Shown in pieces: positions 1 to 6,157 of a stretch of 8,662 nucleotides of DNA. The stretch lies in the NCBI GenBank assembly GCA_900755865.1, contig CAAEHZ010000163.1, positions 1-8,662 on the forward strand. Reading direction: 5' to 3'. Within the stretch, counting starts at the first letter, position 1; the number at the start of each line of letters is the position of its first letter. This DNA comes from Lachnospiraceae bacterium. GTDB lineage: Bacteria; Bacillota; Clostridia; Lachnospirales; Lachnospiraceae. The translations under genes were made by a program, and so were the position numbers. The notes beneath the pieces are model-generated. The model did no database searches. It was not told the origin of the DNA and was given only the letters and a program-made list of their open reading frames with translations.

Positions 1-754
1 CTCCTTTAAGCACCTCCAGCTCCTCCCGGCTTCCCAGCTCATCCACTGCCAGCACCTCCGGCGCCATGGAACGAAGTAGCATCATCATTCCTGCCATTTT
101 CGGACAGCCATCCATAACATCCGTCCGCATCCCCACATCAAGCTGCGGCTTTCCCTGATAGCAGCCCGCAATCTCAGAGCGCTCGTCTACAACTCCCACG
201 CTCCTTCCCCTGCCATAGGAACAGCCATCGGAAATCTGCCGCACCAGATCCCGCAGCAGCGTAGTCTTTCCGCCTCCCGGTTCCGACAAAATCAGCACAT
301 TCCTTACATTTCCGCCCTGATACACCCCTTCCAGTATCCCGTCTGCCGCCCCCTTGCACTCATGGGCAACCCGGATATTGAGAAAGGAAATATTTTTCAG
401 GGAACGCACCTGTCCGTTTTCCGAAAGAACAGCCTGTCCCGCCACGCCGATTCTGTGCCCGCCCGGCGCCGTCAGATAGCCCCTTTTCAGTTCCTCCTCG
501 TAGGCATAAAAGGAATAGCTGCATACATGCTGTAAGATTTCCAGCATTTCCTCCTCCGGCACCCTGACCGCCTGCTCCTTATCTTCTGTAAAATTCCCTT
601 CCTTTGTCAGAAAAACCTCTTTCCCGGACAGTTTCAGAATCAGGGGTCTGTCCACCCGCAGCCTGATTTCCTGCAGCCGCTGCTGATTCCGGACTGTTTT
701 CTCCCAAAAGGAACGCTTTCCCGCCGGAAACAGTCTTAAAATCGAATTTTCCAT
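1..754 (-). CDS. spoIIIAA: Stage III sporulation protein AA (SpoIIIAA), C-terminus beyond window
   Basis: Mother-cell ATPase of the SpoIIIA-SpoIIQ channel ('feeding tube') that joins mother cell and forespore after engulfment; it resembles secretion ATPases. The ATG at 754-752 follows an AGGAGG ribosome binding site about 9 bases upstream. The visible 251 residues carry the P-loop EPGGGKTT (residues 158-165, Lys163), the family stretch with VGVVDERSEIAG, and a Walker B region ending VLAVDELGS (Asp238, Glu239). The family is usually a little over 300 residues, so roughly 60 C-terminal residues lie outside the window. It is normally the first gene of an eight-gene spoIIIAA-AH operon, so spoIIIAB should follow to the left. 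The identity rests on the whole central sequence matching the family as I know it. Nothing suggests damage. Regulation is discussed under the candidate sigma-E promoter. Confidence 0.96.
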   Translation of the reverse strand, partial: MENSILRLFPAGKRSFWEKTVRNQQRLQEIRLRVDRPLILKLSGKEVFLTKEGNFTEDKEQAVRVPEEEMLEILQHVCSYSFYAYEEELKRGYLTAPGGHRIGVAGQAVLSENGQVRSLKNISFLNIRVAHECKGAADGILEGVYQGGNVRNVLILSEPGGGKTTLLRDLVRQISDGCSYGRGRSVGVVDERSEIAGCYQGKPQLDVGMRTDVMDGCPKMAGMMMLLRSMAPEVLAVDELGSREELEVLKG

Positions 755-771
755 CTGCCTGTCCTCCTCTC

Positions 772-1023
772 TCAAATATATGAGGGAACCCGGAGGATAT
801 GCAAAAAAGTTGTGCAATAATAAAAAGCACATTTGTCACTGCCTCGTCCCATCGTACCCTGACGTTCAAAGGTGATGCCGGACATATTTTCATAGATACG
901 GTCATCACTCAGGCAGAAAGCAGCTGTTAGCTCCTCACAGCCCGGTAATTCGCAATACTTCCTATAGGGACATTGCAGAACATCTACCCTGTAATGTTTG
1001 TTGTCGGATTCAAATTCTGTCAT
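772..1023 (-). pseudogene. C-terminal remnant of an ATC-hydrolase family gene
   Basis: The frame encodes a tail with CPYRKYC, then a Cys-rich stretch with CLSDD, and near the end TFERQGTMGRGSDKCAF. This is the pattern I associate with the C-terminal third of L-2-amino-thiazoline-4-carboxylic acid hydrolase family proteins (ATC_hydrolase), which are usually 150-250 residues. Only about 83 residues remain from the ATG at 1023. Opening the frame further to a GTG at 1041 would start it inside the terminator hairpin at 1029-1061. There is no good ribosome binding site, and the N-terminal two thirds are missing. I therefore read it as a truncated relic left when the upstream DNA was replaced by the LRR gene. 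It ends 17 bases before spoIIIAA and its last codons overlap the candidate sigma-E promoter, which may be why this end survived. A functional short protein is less likely but not excluded. Confidence 0.6.
775..802 (-). promoter_or_regulatory. Candidate sigma-E (mother-cell) promoter for spoIIIAA
   Basis: On the minus strand GCATATC (802-796) and CATATATT (782-775) are separated by 13 bases. The Bacillus subtilis sigma-E consensus is roughly KMATATT, 13-15 bases, CATACAMT, so six of seven and six of eight positions match. The expected start would leave a very short leader of about 16 bases that still contains GGAGG. The spoIIIA operon is a known sigma-E target, which fits. The match is by eye and no start site has been mapped. 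Confidence 0.6.
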
Positions 1024-1061
1024 TTTAAAAGGCTGCTTCACCTGGATGGTGAGGCAGCCTT
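1024..1061 (-). terminator. Rho-independent terminator after the LRR lipoprotein gene
   Basis: Arms 1029-1042 and 1048-1061 are 14 bases each, pair with one mismatch that becomes a wobble in RNA, and enclose a five-base loop. On the minus strand the stem runs into TTTTAAAA. It sits 24 bases beyond the stop codon of the lipoprotein gene. The plus-strand reading is followed by a weaker T-rich stretch, so some bidirectional activity is possible. Confidence 0.75.
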
Positions 1062-1085
1062 GGATTTTATCTTATATTTTGTAAA

Positions 1086-2102
1086 TTATTCCACTGTATG
1101 AAAAGCATCAGGATTTAGTGCCTCAATATTTTGCCTAATCGAATCATCTAAAGCCTCACAACTACAAAATGCAGCGATGCCAATATTTTCCACACTTGCA
1201 GGAATGTTGATGTTTACTAATGAATGACAACCATAAAATGAAAAACCACCAATTTCAGTTATATGACTAGGAAGAATTATGTCTGTTAATGAAGTGCAGC
1301 AAAAAAATGTATCACCTTTAATACTCGTAACACCCTCTGGTATATTTACATTTTTTAATGAACTACAAGAACTGAATGCTCCACCACCAATTGTAGTTAC
1401 GCTATCTGGCAATGTCACCTCAGTGAGAGAGCTGCATCTAGAGAATGCACCATTTCCTATCTCTGTTACGCTATTTGGAATTACAACGCTATTTAATGAA
1501 TCACAACTGTCAAACAAATCTTCATTGATTTTTGTTAAGCCTTCCGGAAGAACTATACTAGTAATTTGGGTATGACTAAATGCAGACGGACTTATATCCG
1601 TTAAGGTGGATGGTAAAATTATTTTTGATAATCCTCCTGTTGTACTATAATAAGCACTCCCATGAAAGGCAGATTCACAGCTAATCTGAGTTATTCCTTC
1701 GTCAATTATTGCCCAATTAATGCTTAAGCTTTTTTCATAGTTTTCACTATTCCATGGGTTATCGGAAATCTCGCCTGTGCCTTTAATTACAAGAACATTA
1801 TCCTTATAATACCACTTTGCATCTGCACCACAAACACCTTGGTATTCTGCTGTGTCTGCATTGATGCTATCTACTAGTGACTGGGTTTCTGAATCAAAAT
1901 TGCCTGTGCTGGTAGTAGAATCACCAGCCGGAGTATCTGTCTGCCCTTGCTTTGCTTCTTCTAGCTGTTGCTGTAATTCTTCAATTTGTTCTTCTAATTC
2001 AGCTATCCTTTTACTGTCTGTGCTCTCTGTTGAGTTTCCACAAGCTGTCATTCCAAACGTGAATGTTACAACCAATATTAATGATAATAGTTTCTTTTTC
2101 AT
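1086..2102 (-). CDS. BspA-type leucine-rich-repeat lipoprotein
   Basis: A 338-residue predicted surface lipoprotein. The ATG at 2102 is preferred over an in-frame upstream start at 2144 because AAGGAGAT lies just before it and the protein then begins with a proper signal: KKK, a hydrophobic core (residues 5-18), and lipobox MTAC with Cys21 as the lipidated residue. Residues 31-52 (IAELEEQIEELQQQLEEA) form a short coiled coil, followed by a Thr/Ser/Gly-rich linker to about 68. Residues 158-318 hold seven repeats of about 23 residues of the LRR_5 (BspA, Treponema pallidum) type, pattern L-x-x-I-x-L/I-P-x-x-V-T-x-I-G-x-x-A-F-x-x-C-x-S. Such repeats usually bind proteins or surfaces; the ligand here is unknown. 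GC is clearly lower than in neighbouring genes (a sampled 60-base line has 20 G+C, against 32 in nfo), which suggests acquisition from elsewhere. It stands alone between its own promoter and terminator. Confidence 0.9.
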   Translation of the reverse strand: MKKKLLSLILVVTFTFGMTACGNSTESTDSKRIAELEEQIEELQQQLEEAKQGQTDTPAGDSTTSTGNFDSETQSLVDSINADTAEYQGVCGADAKWYYKDNVLVIKGTGEISDNPWNSENYEKSLSINWAIIDEGITQISCESAFHGSAYYSTTGGLSKIILPSTLTDISPSAFSHTQITSIVLPEGLTKINEDLFDSCDSLNSVVIPNSVTEIGNGAFSRCSSLTEVTLPDSVTTIGGGAFSSCSSLKNVNIPEGVTSIKGDTFFCCTSLTDIILPSHITEIGGFSFYGCHSLVNINIPASVENIGIAAFCSCEALDDSIRQNIEALNPDAFHTVE

Positions 2103-2123
2103 ATGTATCTCCTTCGTTTCATT

Positions 2124-2151
2124 CATATAGCTCCATATTACCACATGTCTA
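2124..2151 (-). promoter_or_regulatory. Candidate sigma-A promoter for the LRR lipoprotein gene
   Basis: On the minus strand TAGACA (2151-2146, five of six to TTGACA) is followed after 16 bases by TATATG (2129-2124, four of six to TATAAT). A start near 2117 would give a short leader that includes the AAGGAGAT site. The -10 match is weak. Confidence 0.35.
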
Positions 2152-2167
2152 ATGAAAATGGCATTAT

Positions 2168-2397
2168 TTATTGCATTGGTTTGATTGTTTTTTCTATGTA
2201 GGCTATCTCTTCATCTGTGAGGTTATATTTTTTGTATAACTGCTGGTCTATGTTTGATATGGATTGTGACCAGTTGATGTCGGAGTTATCTAAAAAATTT
2301 TGTTTCAAATGTGTTGAAATTATCAACTGTAACACAAAAAGTATATATTTTTTCAAATTGACTGCTATCTAAAGTTACTTGTTGTTTCCATTTAATA
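2168..2397 (-). pseudogene. C-terminal fragment of a restriction-modification type DNA methylase, frameshifted
   Basis: The last part reads DNSDINWSQSISNIDQQLYK followed by KYNLTDEEIAYIEKTIKPM, an ending I recognise from adenine-specific DNA methylases or large methylase-helicase restriction proteins of Firmicutes ('SDIDWSxSIxxIDxQLYxKYGLTDEEIxFIE'). Further upstream a different frame is coding-like (IKWKQQVTLDSSQFEKIYTF, then CVTVDNFNTFETKFFR and a stop). The two frames join smoothly if one base is removed from the T6 run at 2297-2292, giving FETKFLDNSDINW. So this is about 75 codons from the end of a once much larger gene, broken by a frameshift and cut off upstream by the inverted-repeat element and the aldo/keto reductase remnant. 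The 62-codon open frame starting at 2356 lacks a convincing ribosome binding site and is probably not a gene. The family assignment is from memory of tail sequences. Confidence 0.5.
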
Positions 2398-2506
2398 GCT
2401 ATGAGGGTCAAAAGGTACTTTGCCCCTCATTTGATATCTACGAATTACTTCGCTGCCAAAGCAGCTCATGTGAGTTCAGACCTTTTGACCCTGATATCAT
2501 TTAATA
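2389..2506. mobile_element. MITE-like inverted-repeat element with flanking 9-bp direct repeats
   Basis: AGGGTCAAAAGGT at 2404-2416 is repeated as a perfect 13-base inverted copy at 2480-2492. The similarity extends to 18 bases with two mismatches (2399-2416 and 2480-2497). The element of about 100 bp is flanked by the 9-base direct repeat CATTTAATA (2389-2397 and 2498-2506), as expected for a target-site duplication; one base, 2398, is unaccounted for on the left. It encodes no protein. It could fold into several stems: ATGAGGG/CCCTCAT (2401-2407 with 2424-2430) and GCTGC-CAAA-GCAGC (2452-2465). It lies in the methylase remnant, and removing it plus one direct repeat keeps that frame open. 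This architecture is that of a miniature inverted-repeat transposable element; the parent transposase is not in the window. It could instead be a palindromic REP-like repeat. Confidence 0.65.
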
Positions 2507-2512
2507 TAAATT

Positions 2513-2679
2513 AATGTTGTCGGCTTTGGTACATTCATGCTTAACGGAGAAACCTGCAAAAAGGCATTGCCGTTATCCCGAGAAGCACCCAGCCGGAGCA
2601 TATCAAAGAGAATTTTGACTTATTTGATTTTTCACTTACTGATGATGAAATAGCACAGCCTTCCTGCTATTCTGTATAA
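2513..2679 (+). pseudogene. Aldo/keto reductase remnant with internal deletion
   Basis: From 2516 the plus strand reads VVGFGTFMLNGETCKKAL, the start region of aldo/keto reductases (usual form PxxGFGTxxxxGEExxxAV). About 15 codons later, in a different frame, it reads VIPRSTQPEHIKENFDLFDF then SLTDDEIA (2569-2655), the C-terminal motif of the same family (VIPKSxxxxRIxENFxxFDFxLTDEE). Around 220 codons between these motifs, including the catalytic Tyr/Lys/Asp region, are missing, and the initiating codons are absent, with an in-frame stop at 2507-2509. The junction lies near 2565. The frame closes at 2677-2679, overlapping the 3' end of the converging transglutaminase gene by 13 bases, so the last few codons are probably not native. 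It cannot make a working enzyme. Confidence 0.72.
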
Positions 2680-4196
2680 ATATTATGGTAGATGCGGTAA
2701 TATCCGCCACCTATGCTCTGTACCTGAAGCTGAATGGCAAAATTCTCTGCCCCAAGCTGCTTTAACGCCTCAGTCACATAGGCATCCCAGTAGGCACCTG
2801 TGGAATATGCCCGCTCAATGGTACTCCATAAGCTTTCCGGCACCACATTGATAAACTGGATTTCTCCGGTACCGGCATCCACCAGCTTTTTCAGGCAGTC
2901 GGCATAGTAATCCTCCATTGTTGTTACAGTGCCCTGCCCTGTTGTACCGCTTCCATTCTGATTACTGTCAGGAGCAGGCGTCTGATTGTTTTTGTTATTA
3001 TGCCATACCATAGGTGTGGGCAGGGGTGTCGCGGAGGCTGCCGGTGCAGCATCCGTGGTGGTTTCCTGTTTTCCGTTGCAGGCAGGCAGATATACCGACA
3101 TTCCTGTTCTGACATGGGTATCTGCAAACTCCGTGTCCGACTTATTAAAGTAATCCTGCGTAGCAGGCTCCGTATCATCCCAGGTCAAATCCACATTAAA
3201 ATAATCATTCCCCAGCTTTACAATGTTCCAGGCATGATCCTGTCCGGCATAACCGGTACAGTAATAAGCCGGAATCCCCAGCTTCTGCATGCAGTACTGA
3301 AATGCCTTTGCGTAACCGGCACAGACCGTTTTTCCGTTCATCAGCGCGCTGTAAAGGCTCTGGTTCATTTCTGCCTGGGCATCGTACTCCGTCAGACGAA
3401 TCAGCGCATTATGCACATAGGTTTCTCTGGCAAGATTTCCATCCAACTGCCTTGCTTCCGCCAGAATTTCTTCTACAGCCACCTCTACCTGCTCCTTCGC
3501 CGCTTCCAGATTCTGCGCGGTTCTGTTATATTTCAGGGAAATCTGCACACAGTTACCATTTTTCAGATACTTACAGGAATACCCTGTTTCCAGCCAGAAA
3601 AGCTCCGGATGGTCATTGCAGACTGCCTCAAAAACATTTTTCAGGCTGTTCACATCCACCGTCACTACCGGCGCAAAGGTGGCGGTCAGGTTCTGGGCGT
3701 TGGCATAAATCTGCTTGTACAAAAGCTTCATATTCTCTTCCAGCATGGCATAATAGGGATAATACTCCTCGGAAAAGCTTAAAGTTTCCCCAAGTTCCCC
3801 GGTTCCCAGCACATCGCCAAGGTTATCCGCTTCCTCCTGCTGTATCTGTTCCGATGTATCCTCCACCGGCTGATAACCGTTTTTACCGCTTACCGGCTCC
3901 GGCAGGTTGGAAGGCTCCTTATCCGGTTTCTCGTATCTGCCGTTTCCATCCGGTACAAAATCCGGTCTTAGTCCCGGAGCATCTACTTTACCGTCCCCGG
4001 TCACATTGCCTCCTGTATTGGCGTCAGTGCTTCCCGGGATATCCGTTCCCACATTCCCACTGCTCCCCGTTATCTCCTGCACCTTTGCTGCCAGTGATGC
4101 CGTTAAATCCGGCTGCAGGGCACAGACTAAAATTCCGATACAGCCTATCAGTATCAATGCCATCAGAAAATAGAAAATTTTTTTGATTTCCTTCAC
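2667..4196 (-). CDS. Membrane-anchored transglutaminase-like domain protein
   Basis: A 509-residue protein with an N-terminal membrane segment (about residues 8-27, no lipobox), so the bulk is expected outside the cell. Residues 45-140 are a Gly/Asp/Pro-rich low-complexity stalk. The transglutaminase/protease-like domain follows (about 145-370), with the Cys-His-Asp triad visible as KTVCAGYAKAF (Cys292), GQDHAWNIV (His321) and YFNVDLTWDD (Asp336). A second Pro/Thr/Asn-rich linker (about 375-425) leads to a C-terminal region of about 85 residues that I do not recognise. Bacterial members act as cysteine peptidases or crosslinkers of surface proteins; substrate unknown here. The start is GTG at 4196, with GGGAG 9 bases upstream. 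It begins 18 bases after the stop of the preceding gene and is the last gene of the operon. No clear T-rich terminator follows; the 3' end abuts the aldo/keto reductase remnant. Confidence 0.9.
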   Translation of the reverse strand: MKEIKKIFYFLMALILIGCIGILVCALQPDLTASLAAKVQEITGSSGNVGTDIPGSTDANTGGNVTGDGKVDAPGLRPDFVPDGNGRYEKPDKEPSNLPEPVSGKNGYQPVEDTSEQIQQEEADNLGDVLGTGELGETLSFSEEYYPYYAMLEENMKLLYKQIYANAQNLTATFAPVVTVDVNSLKNVFEAVCNDHPELFWLETGYSCKYLKNGNCVQISLKYNRTAQNLEAAKEQVEVAVEEILAEARQLDGNLARETYVHNALIRLTEYDAQAEMNQSLYSALMNGKTVCAGYAKAFQYCMQKLGIPAYYCTGYAGQDHAWNIVKLGNDYFNVDLTWDDTEPATQDYFNKSDTEFADTHVRTGMSVYLPACNGKQETTTDAAPAASATPLPTPMVWHNNKNNQTPAPDSNQNGSGTTGQGTVTTMEDYYADCLKKLVDAGTGEIQFINVVPESLWSTIERAYSTGAYWDAYVTEALKQLGAENFAIQLQVQSIGGGYYRIYHNIYTE

Positions 4197-4214
4197 GTTT
4201 CGTTTCTCCCAACT

Positions 4215-4976
4215 TTAAAAGAATCCCCAGAACTGCTTCATAAAAATCCCCAATGCCATAGAACTGATTTGTATCAGTGTCTGGCAGGAATATATTACAA
4301 TCACAAAAATACAGAGAATCCGTCCAAGCGCCTGCTTGTCCTTCGTATCCGCCCAGCCTTTCATCTTCGTACAGCCGATGATTCCAAGGACAACTCCTGC
4401 CGGAGCAAAGAAAGACCCAAAAACGAATGCCAGAATGGCATAAAAAACAGGATTGTCAAAAAAAGTATTCTGTCCGGCCCCAGTCCTGCCTTTCAGCTCC
4501 TCATAAGCCCTGGGTTCCTCATAAGCCTTCGACTCTTCGTAAGCCTCCGGTTCCTCATAAACTGCTGTATCCGCTTCCCATGCGGCGTGATTCTCTTCCG
4601 CTTCCCCATGGTGCAAAGGGTCTGAACCGATATGTCCTCCCGCAAGATTTCCGGCAAAGCTGCCGCTTCTTGTCAGCGTATCCAGCAAAGTGTCCACCTT
4701 TTTCCGGTATTCCTTCCTGCTGCTTCCGCCGCCGACACCATCCAAATCCATTTCTCCGCCAAAGGCATTCTGCAGCCATGCTTCTATATGGAAAATACCC
4801 TCCGCATAGTGCCACTTCATATACCACTTTACATGACGTTCATCCTCCAGACCGAACACCATTTCCCCATTCCAGTCTGTCCGGCAAAAATGATTATGAT
4901 AGAAAAAATCATCCATAATCATGCTGACCGTGTCAATCGGCTGATTCAGTTCCAAATCCTTTATGTATCTTCCCAC
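4215..4976 (-). CDS. Hypothetical membrane protein with four YEE repeats and DUF4190-like tail
   Basis: A 253-residue protein of unknown function. The GTG start at 4976 is supported by AAGGAG about 7 bases upstream. Residues 1-105 form a soluble domain (MGRYIKDLELNQPIDTVSMI, then aromatic-rich KWYMKWHYAEG and HIEAWLQNAFGGEMDL), a pattern I recall from unnamed Firmicutes proteins. A linker follows with four six-residue units beginning YEE (140-163), then NPVFYAILAFVFGSFFAPAG with GVVLGIIGCTKMKGW (175-208) and a second hydrophobic segment (219-247). The tail resembles DUF4190-like two-helix membrane regions. It most likely sits in the membrane with the N-terminal domain in the cytoplasm, but no topology can be proved here. 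It is 18 bases upstream of the transglutaminase-like gene, so the two are probably translated from one message and may work together at the envelope. Confidence 0.75.
   Translation of the reverse strand: MGRYIKDLELNQPIDTVSMIMDDFFYHNHFCRTDWNGEMVFGLEDERHVKWYMKWHYAEGIFHIEAWLQNAFGGEMDLDGVGGGSSRKEYRKKVDTLLDTLTRSGSFAGNLAGGHIGSDPLHHGEAEENHAAWEADTAVYEEPEAYEESKAYEEPRAYEELKGRTGAGQNTFFDNPVFYAILAFVFGSFFAPAGVVLGIIGCTKMKGWADTKDKQALGRILCIFVIVIYSCQTLIQISSMALGIFMKQFWGFF
4488..4559 (-). repeat. Four tandem 18-bp units inside the hypothetical membrane protein gene
   Basis: Four in-frame 18-base units encode YEEPEA, YEESKA, YEEPRA and YEELKG. The TCCTCATAAGCC core (plus strand) is nearly identical in three units and altered in the fourth. 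Being a multiple of three, copy-number change would lengthen or shorten the linker without breaking the frame. Confidence 0.8.
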
Positions 4977-5097
4977 AGACTTCTCCTTCTATCCTTCCCT
5001 TTTTCGTTTCTGTTCCCTGCACTTCAGTTTCGGCTCTTATGCTTTCCTTTCGCTGCTTTTAGCTTCCGCCTTCCGTTTCTGTGCTTTCAGGGCTTTA

Positions 5098-6105
5098 TCA
5101 AAGCTCCCTTGCATGCTGCAAAAAGGCTCTCATTCCTGTTCCAATCCACTGATGTCCGCCGGGATGAACAGACAGCTTCACTTCCTCCTCTGCATCAAAC
5201 AAAGCATACGCCTGTCTTGCAATTTCCACCTGGGATTTTACGTTTTCCACACCTCTTTTCCCGCTTAAGTGGTCCTGTTCTCCACTCTCCACAAAGAAAG
5301 GTCTGGGCGCTATCAGCGCACCTAAATCTCCCATATCTGCCGTTTCAAAAAAGTGAGGTACAAAGTTGCAGGCACAGTTCCCGGGCAGACAAATCAAGCT
5401 GTCCTCCACCCCGTAAAAATAGCCGCTGGTAATCGCTGCGCAGACTCTTGTATCCAACGCCGCAAACCATAAGGTCTGCTGCCCGCCGCCGGACATACCT
5501 GCACAGGCAAGAAAATCTCCCGTTTCCGGCAGCGCCTGAAGGTAATCTGCCAGCCGCATCAAATCCCATACCGCGCTTCCGATAAAGGTTCTGCCAAAAT
5601 TGATGGAAAGCTGCGCCAGCTCCCTGTGGGAATTTAACCGCCTTTTTTCCGGCTCCTCCCCCTGCTGGGTAAACTCTCTTCTGTCACCGCTTCCCCGTTC
5701 ATCCGGGCAGACAACTAAAAAGCCGTCCTCCAGCGCTTCCTCTATAAATTCCTTCTGCCCTTCCAGTACCTTGTCCTTTGCTCCGCCGTGTCCGTGGGGA
5801 ATTATCAGCACCGGACAGTCTTTTTCTGCTTTTTCGGGACGCACCAGATAAAAGGGCATGATAACCCCCGGCTCCGTTTCCAGCGTACGATATTCCGCCT
5901 GAAACCCCGCTGCTTCCTCTGTCCGCAGAAATTCATGCACCGGCTCACAGGGAATACATCTGTCGATTCCCGCAATTTCCCTTAATTTTCCCCGCAGCTC
6001 TGCTGCCCAGACTGCGTATTCTTCCCTTGTTTCCGCATGAAAGGCATATGCCCTTCCTGTTGTGCGGTAAAGCTTCTGAAAGTATTCCAGTGTTGTATAA
6101 TACAT
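5098..6105 (-). CDS. Alpha/beta hydrolase, esterase-like (acetylxylan esterase/dienelactone hydrolase type)
   Basis: A 335-residue soluble enzyme with no signal peptide, so probably cytoplasmic. The strand order of an alpha/beta hydrolase is visible: PVLIIPHGHGGAKD (98-111, oxyanion-hole region), VVCPDERGSGDRR (131-143), nucleophile elbow CAGMSGGGQQ (Ser205), APRPFFVESGEQDHL (Asp278 as acid) and HPGGHQW (His318 as base). This order and spacing resemble the Abhydrolase_7/acetylxylan-esterase-like group; many members deacylate sugars or small esters, but the substrate cannot be read from sequence. The ATG at 6105 follows GGAGG by six bases. It lies 52 bases after the preceding gene and 121 bases before the next, with no obvious terminator on either side, and shares the operon. 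The intergenic 4977-5097 is purine-rich on the coding strand and holds no gene I can support. Confidence 0.88.
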   Translation of the reverse strand: MYYTTLEYFQKLYRTTGRAYAFHAETREEYAVWAAELRGKLREIAGIDRCIPCEPVHEFLRTEEAAGFQAEYRTLETEPGVIMPFYLVRPEKAEKDCPVLIIPHGHGGAKDKVLEGQKEFIEEALEDGFLVVCPDERGSGDRREFTQQGEEPEKRRLNSHRELAQLSINFGRTFIGSAVWDLMRLADYLQALPETGDFLACAGMSGGGQQTLWFAALDTRVCAAITSGYFYGVEDSLICLPGNCACNFVPHFFETADMGDLGALIAPRPFFVESGEQDHLSGKRGVENVKSQVEIARQAYALFDAEEEVKLSVHPGGHQWIGTGMRAFLQHAREL

Positions 6106-6157
6106 CTTCTTCCTCCATTCCGCGCGTATTTTCTGCGCACACTTTTCTTCCCCTTTA

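Noticed and set aside
579..908. A 109-codon minus-strand frame across the spoIIIAA start
   Set aside because: It is an off-frame reading of spoIIIAA, which has motif support in its own frame.
1029..1061. The inverted repeat as a regulatory operator or mobile-element end
   Set aside because: Short loop, T-rich exit and position just after a stop codon make an ordinary terminator the simpler reading.
2103..2144. An upstream in-frame start for the LRR lipoprotein
   Set aside because: It would put about 14 residues before the lysine tip of the signal peptide and ignores the AAGGAGAT site directly before the ATG at 2102.
3000..3782. A 260-codon open frame on the plus strand, and another at 3302-4186
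   Set aside because: Both lie antisense to the transglutaminase-like gene and show no family motif; they are mirror frames of a GC-balanced coding region.
5037..5114. A 25-codon lysine-rich minus-strand frame (start MQGSFDKALKAQ) overlapping the end of the hydrolase gene
   Set aside because: No ribosome binding site, heavily biased A/G composition that gives Lys/Glu/Ala codons by default, and no family resemblance. A frameshift in the hydrolase 3' end is possible but the hydrolase ends at a normal position.
4632..5432. A 266-codon plus-strand open frame spanning the start of the membrane protein and the end of the hydrolase
   Set aside because: It runs antisense through two well-supported genes and its translation is Phe/Pro/Ser-rich without domains.
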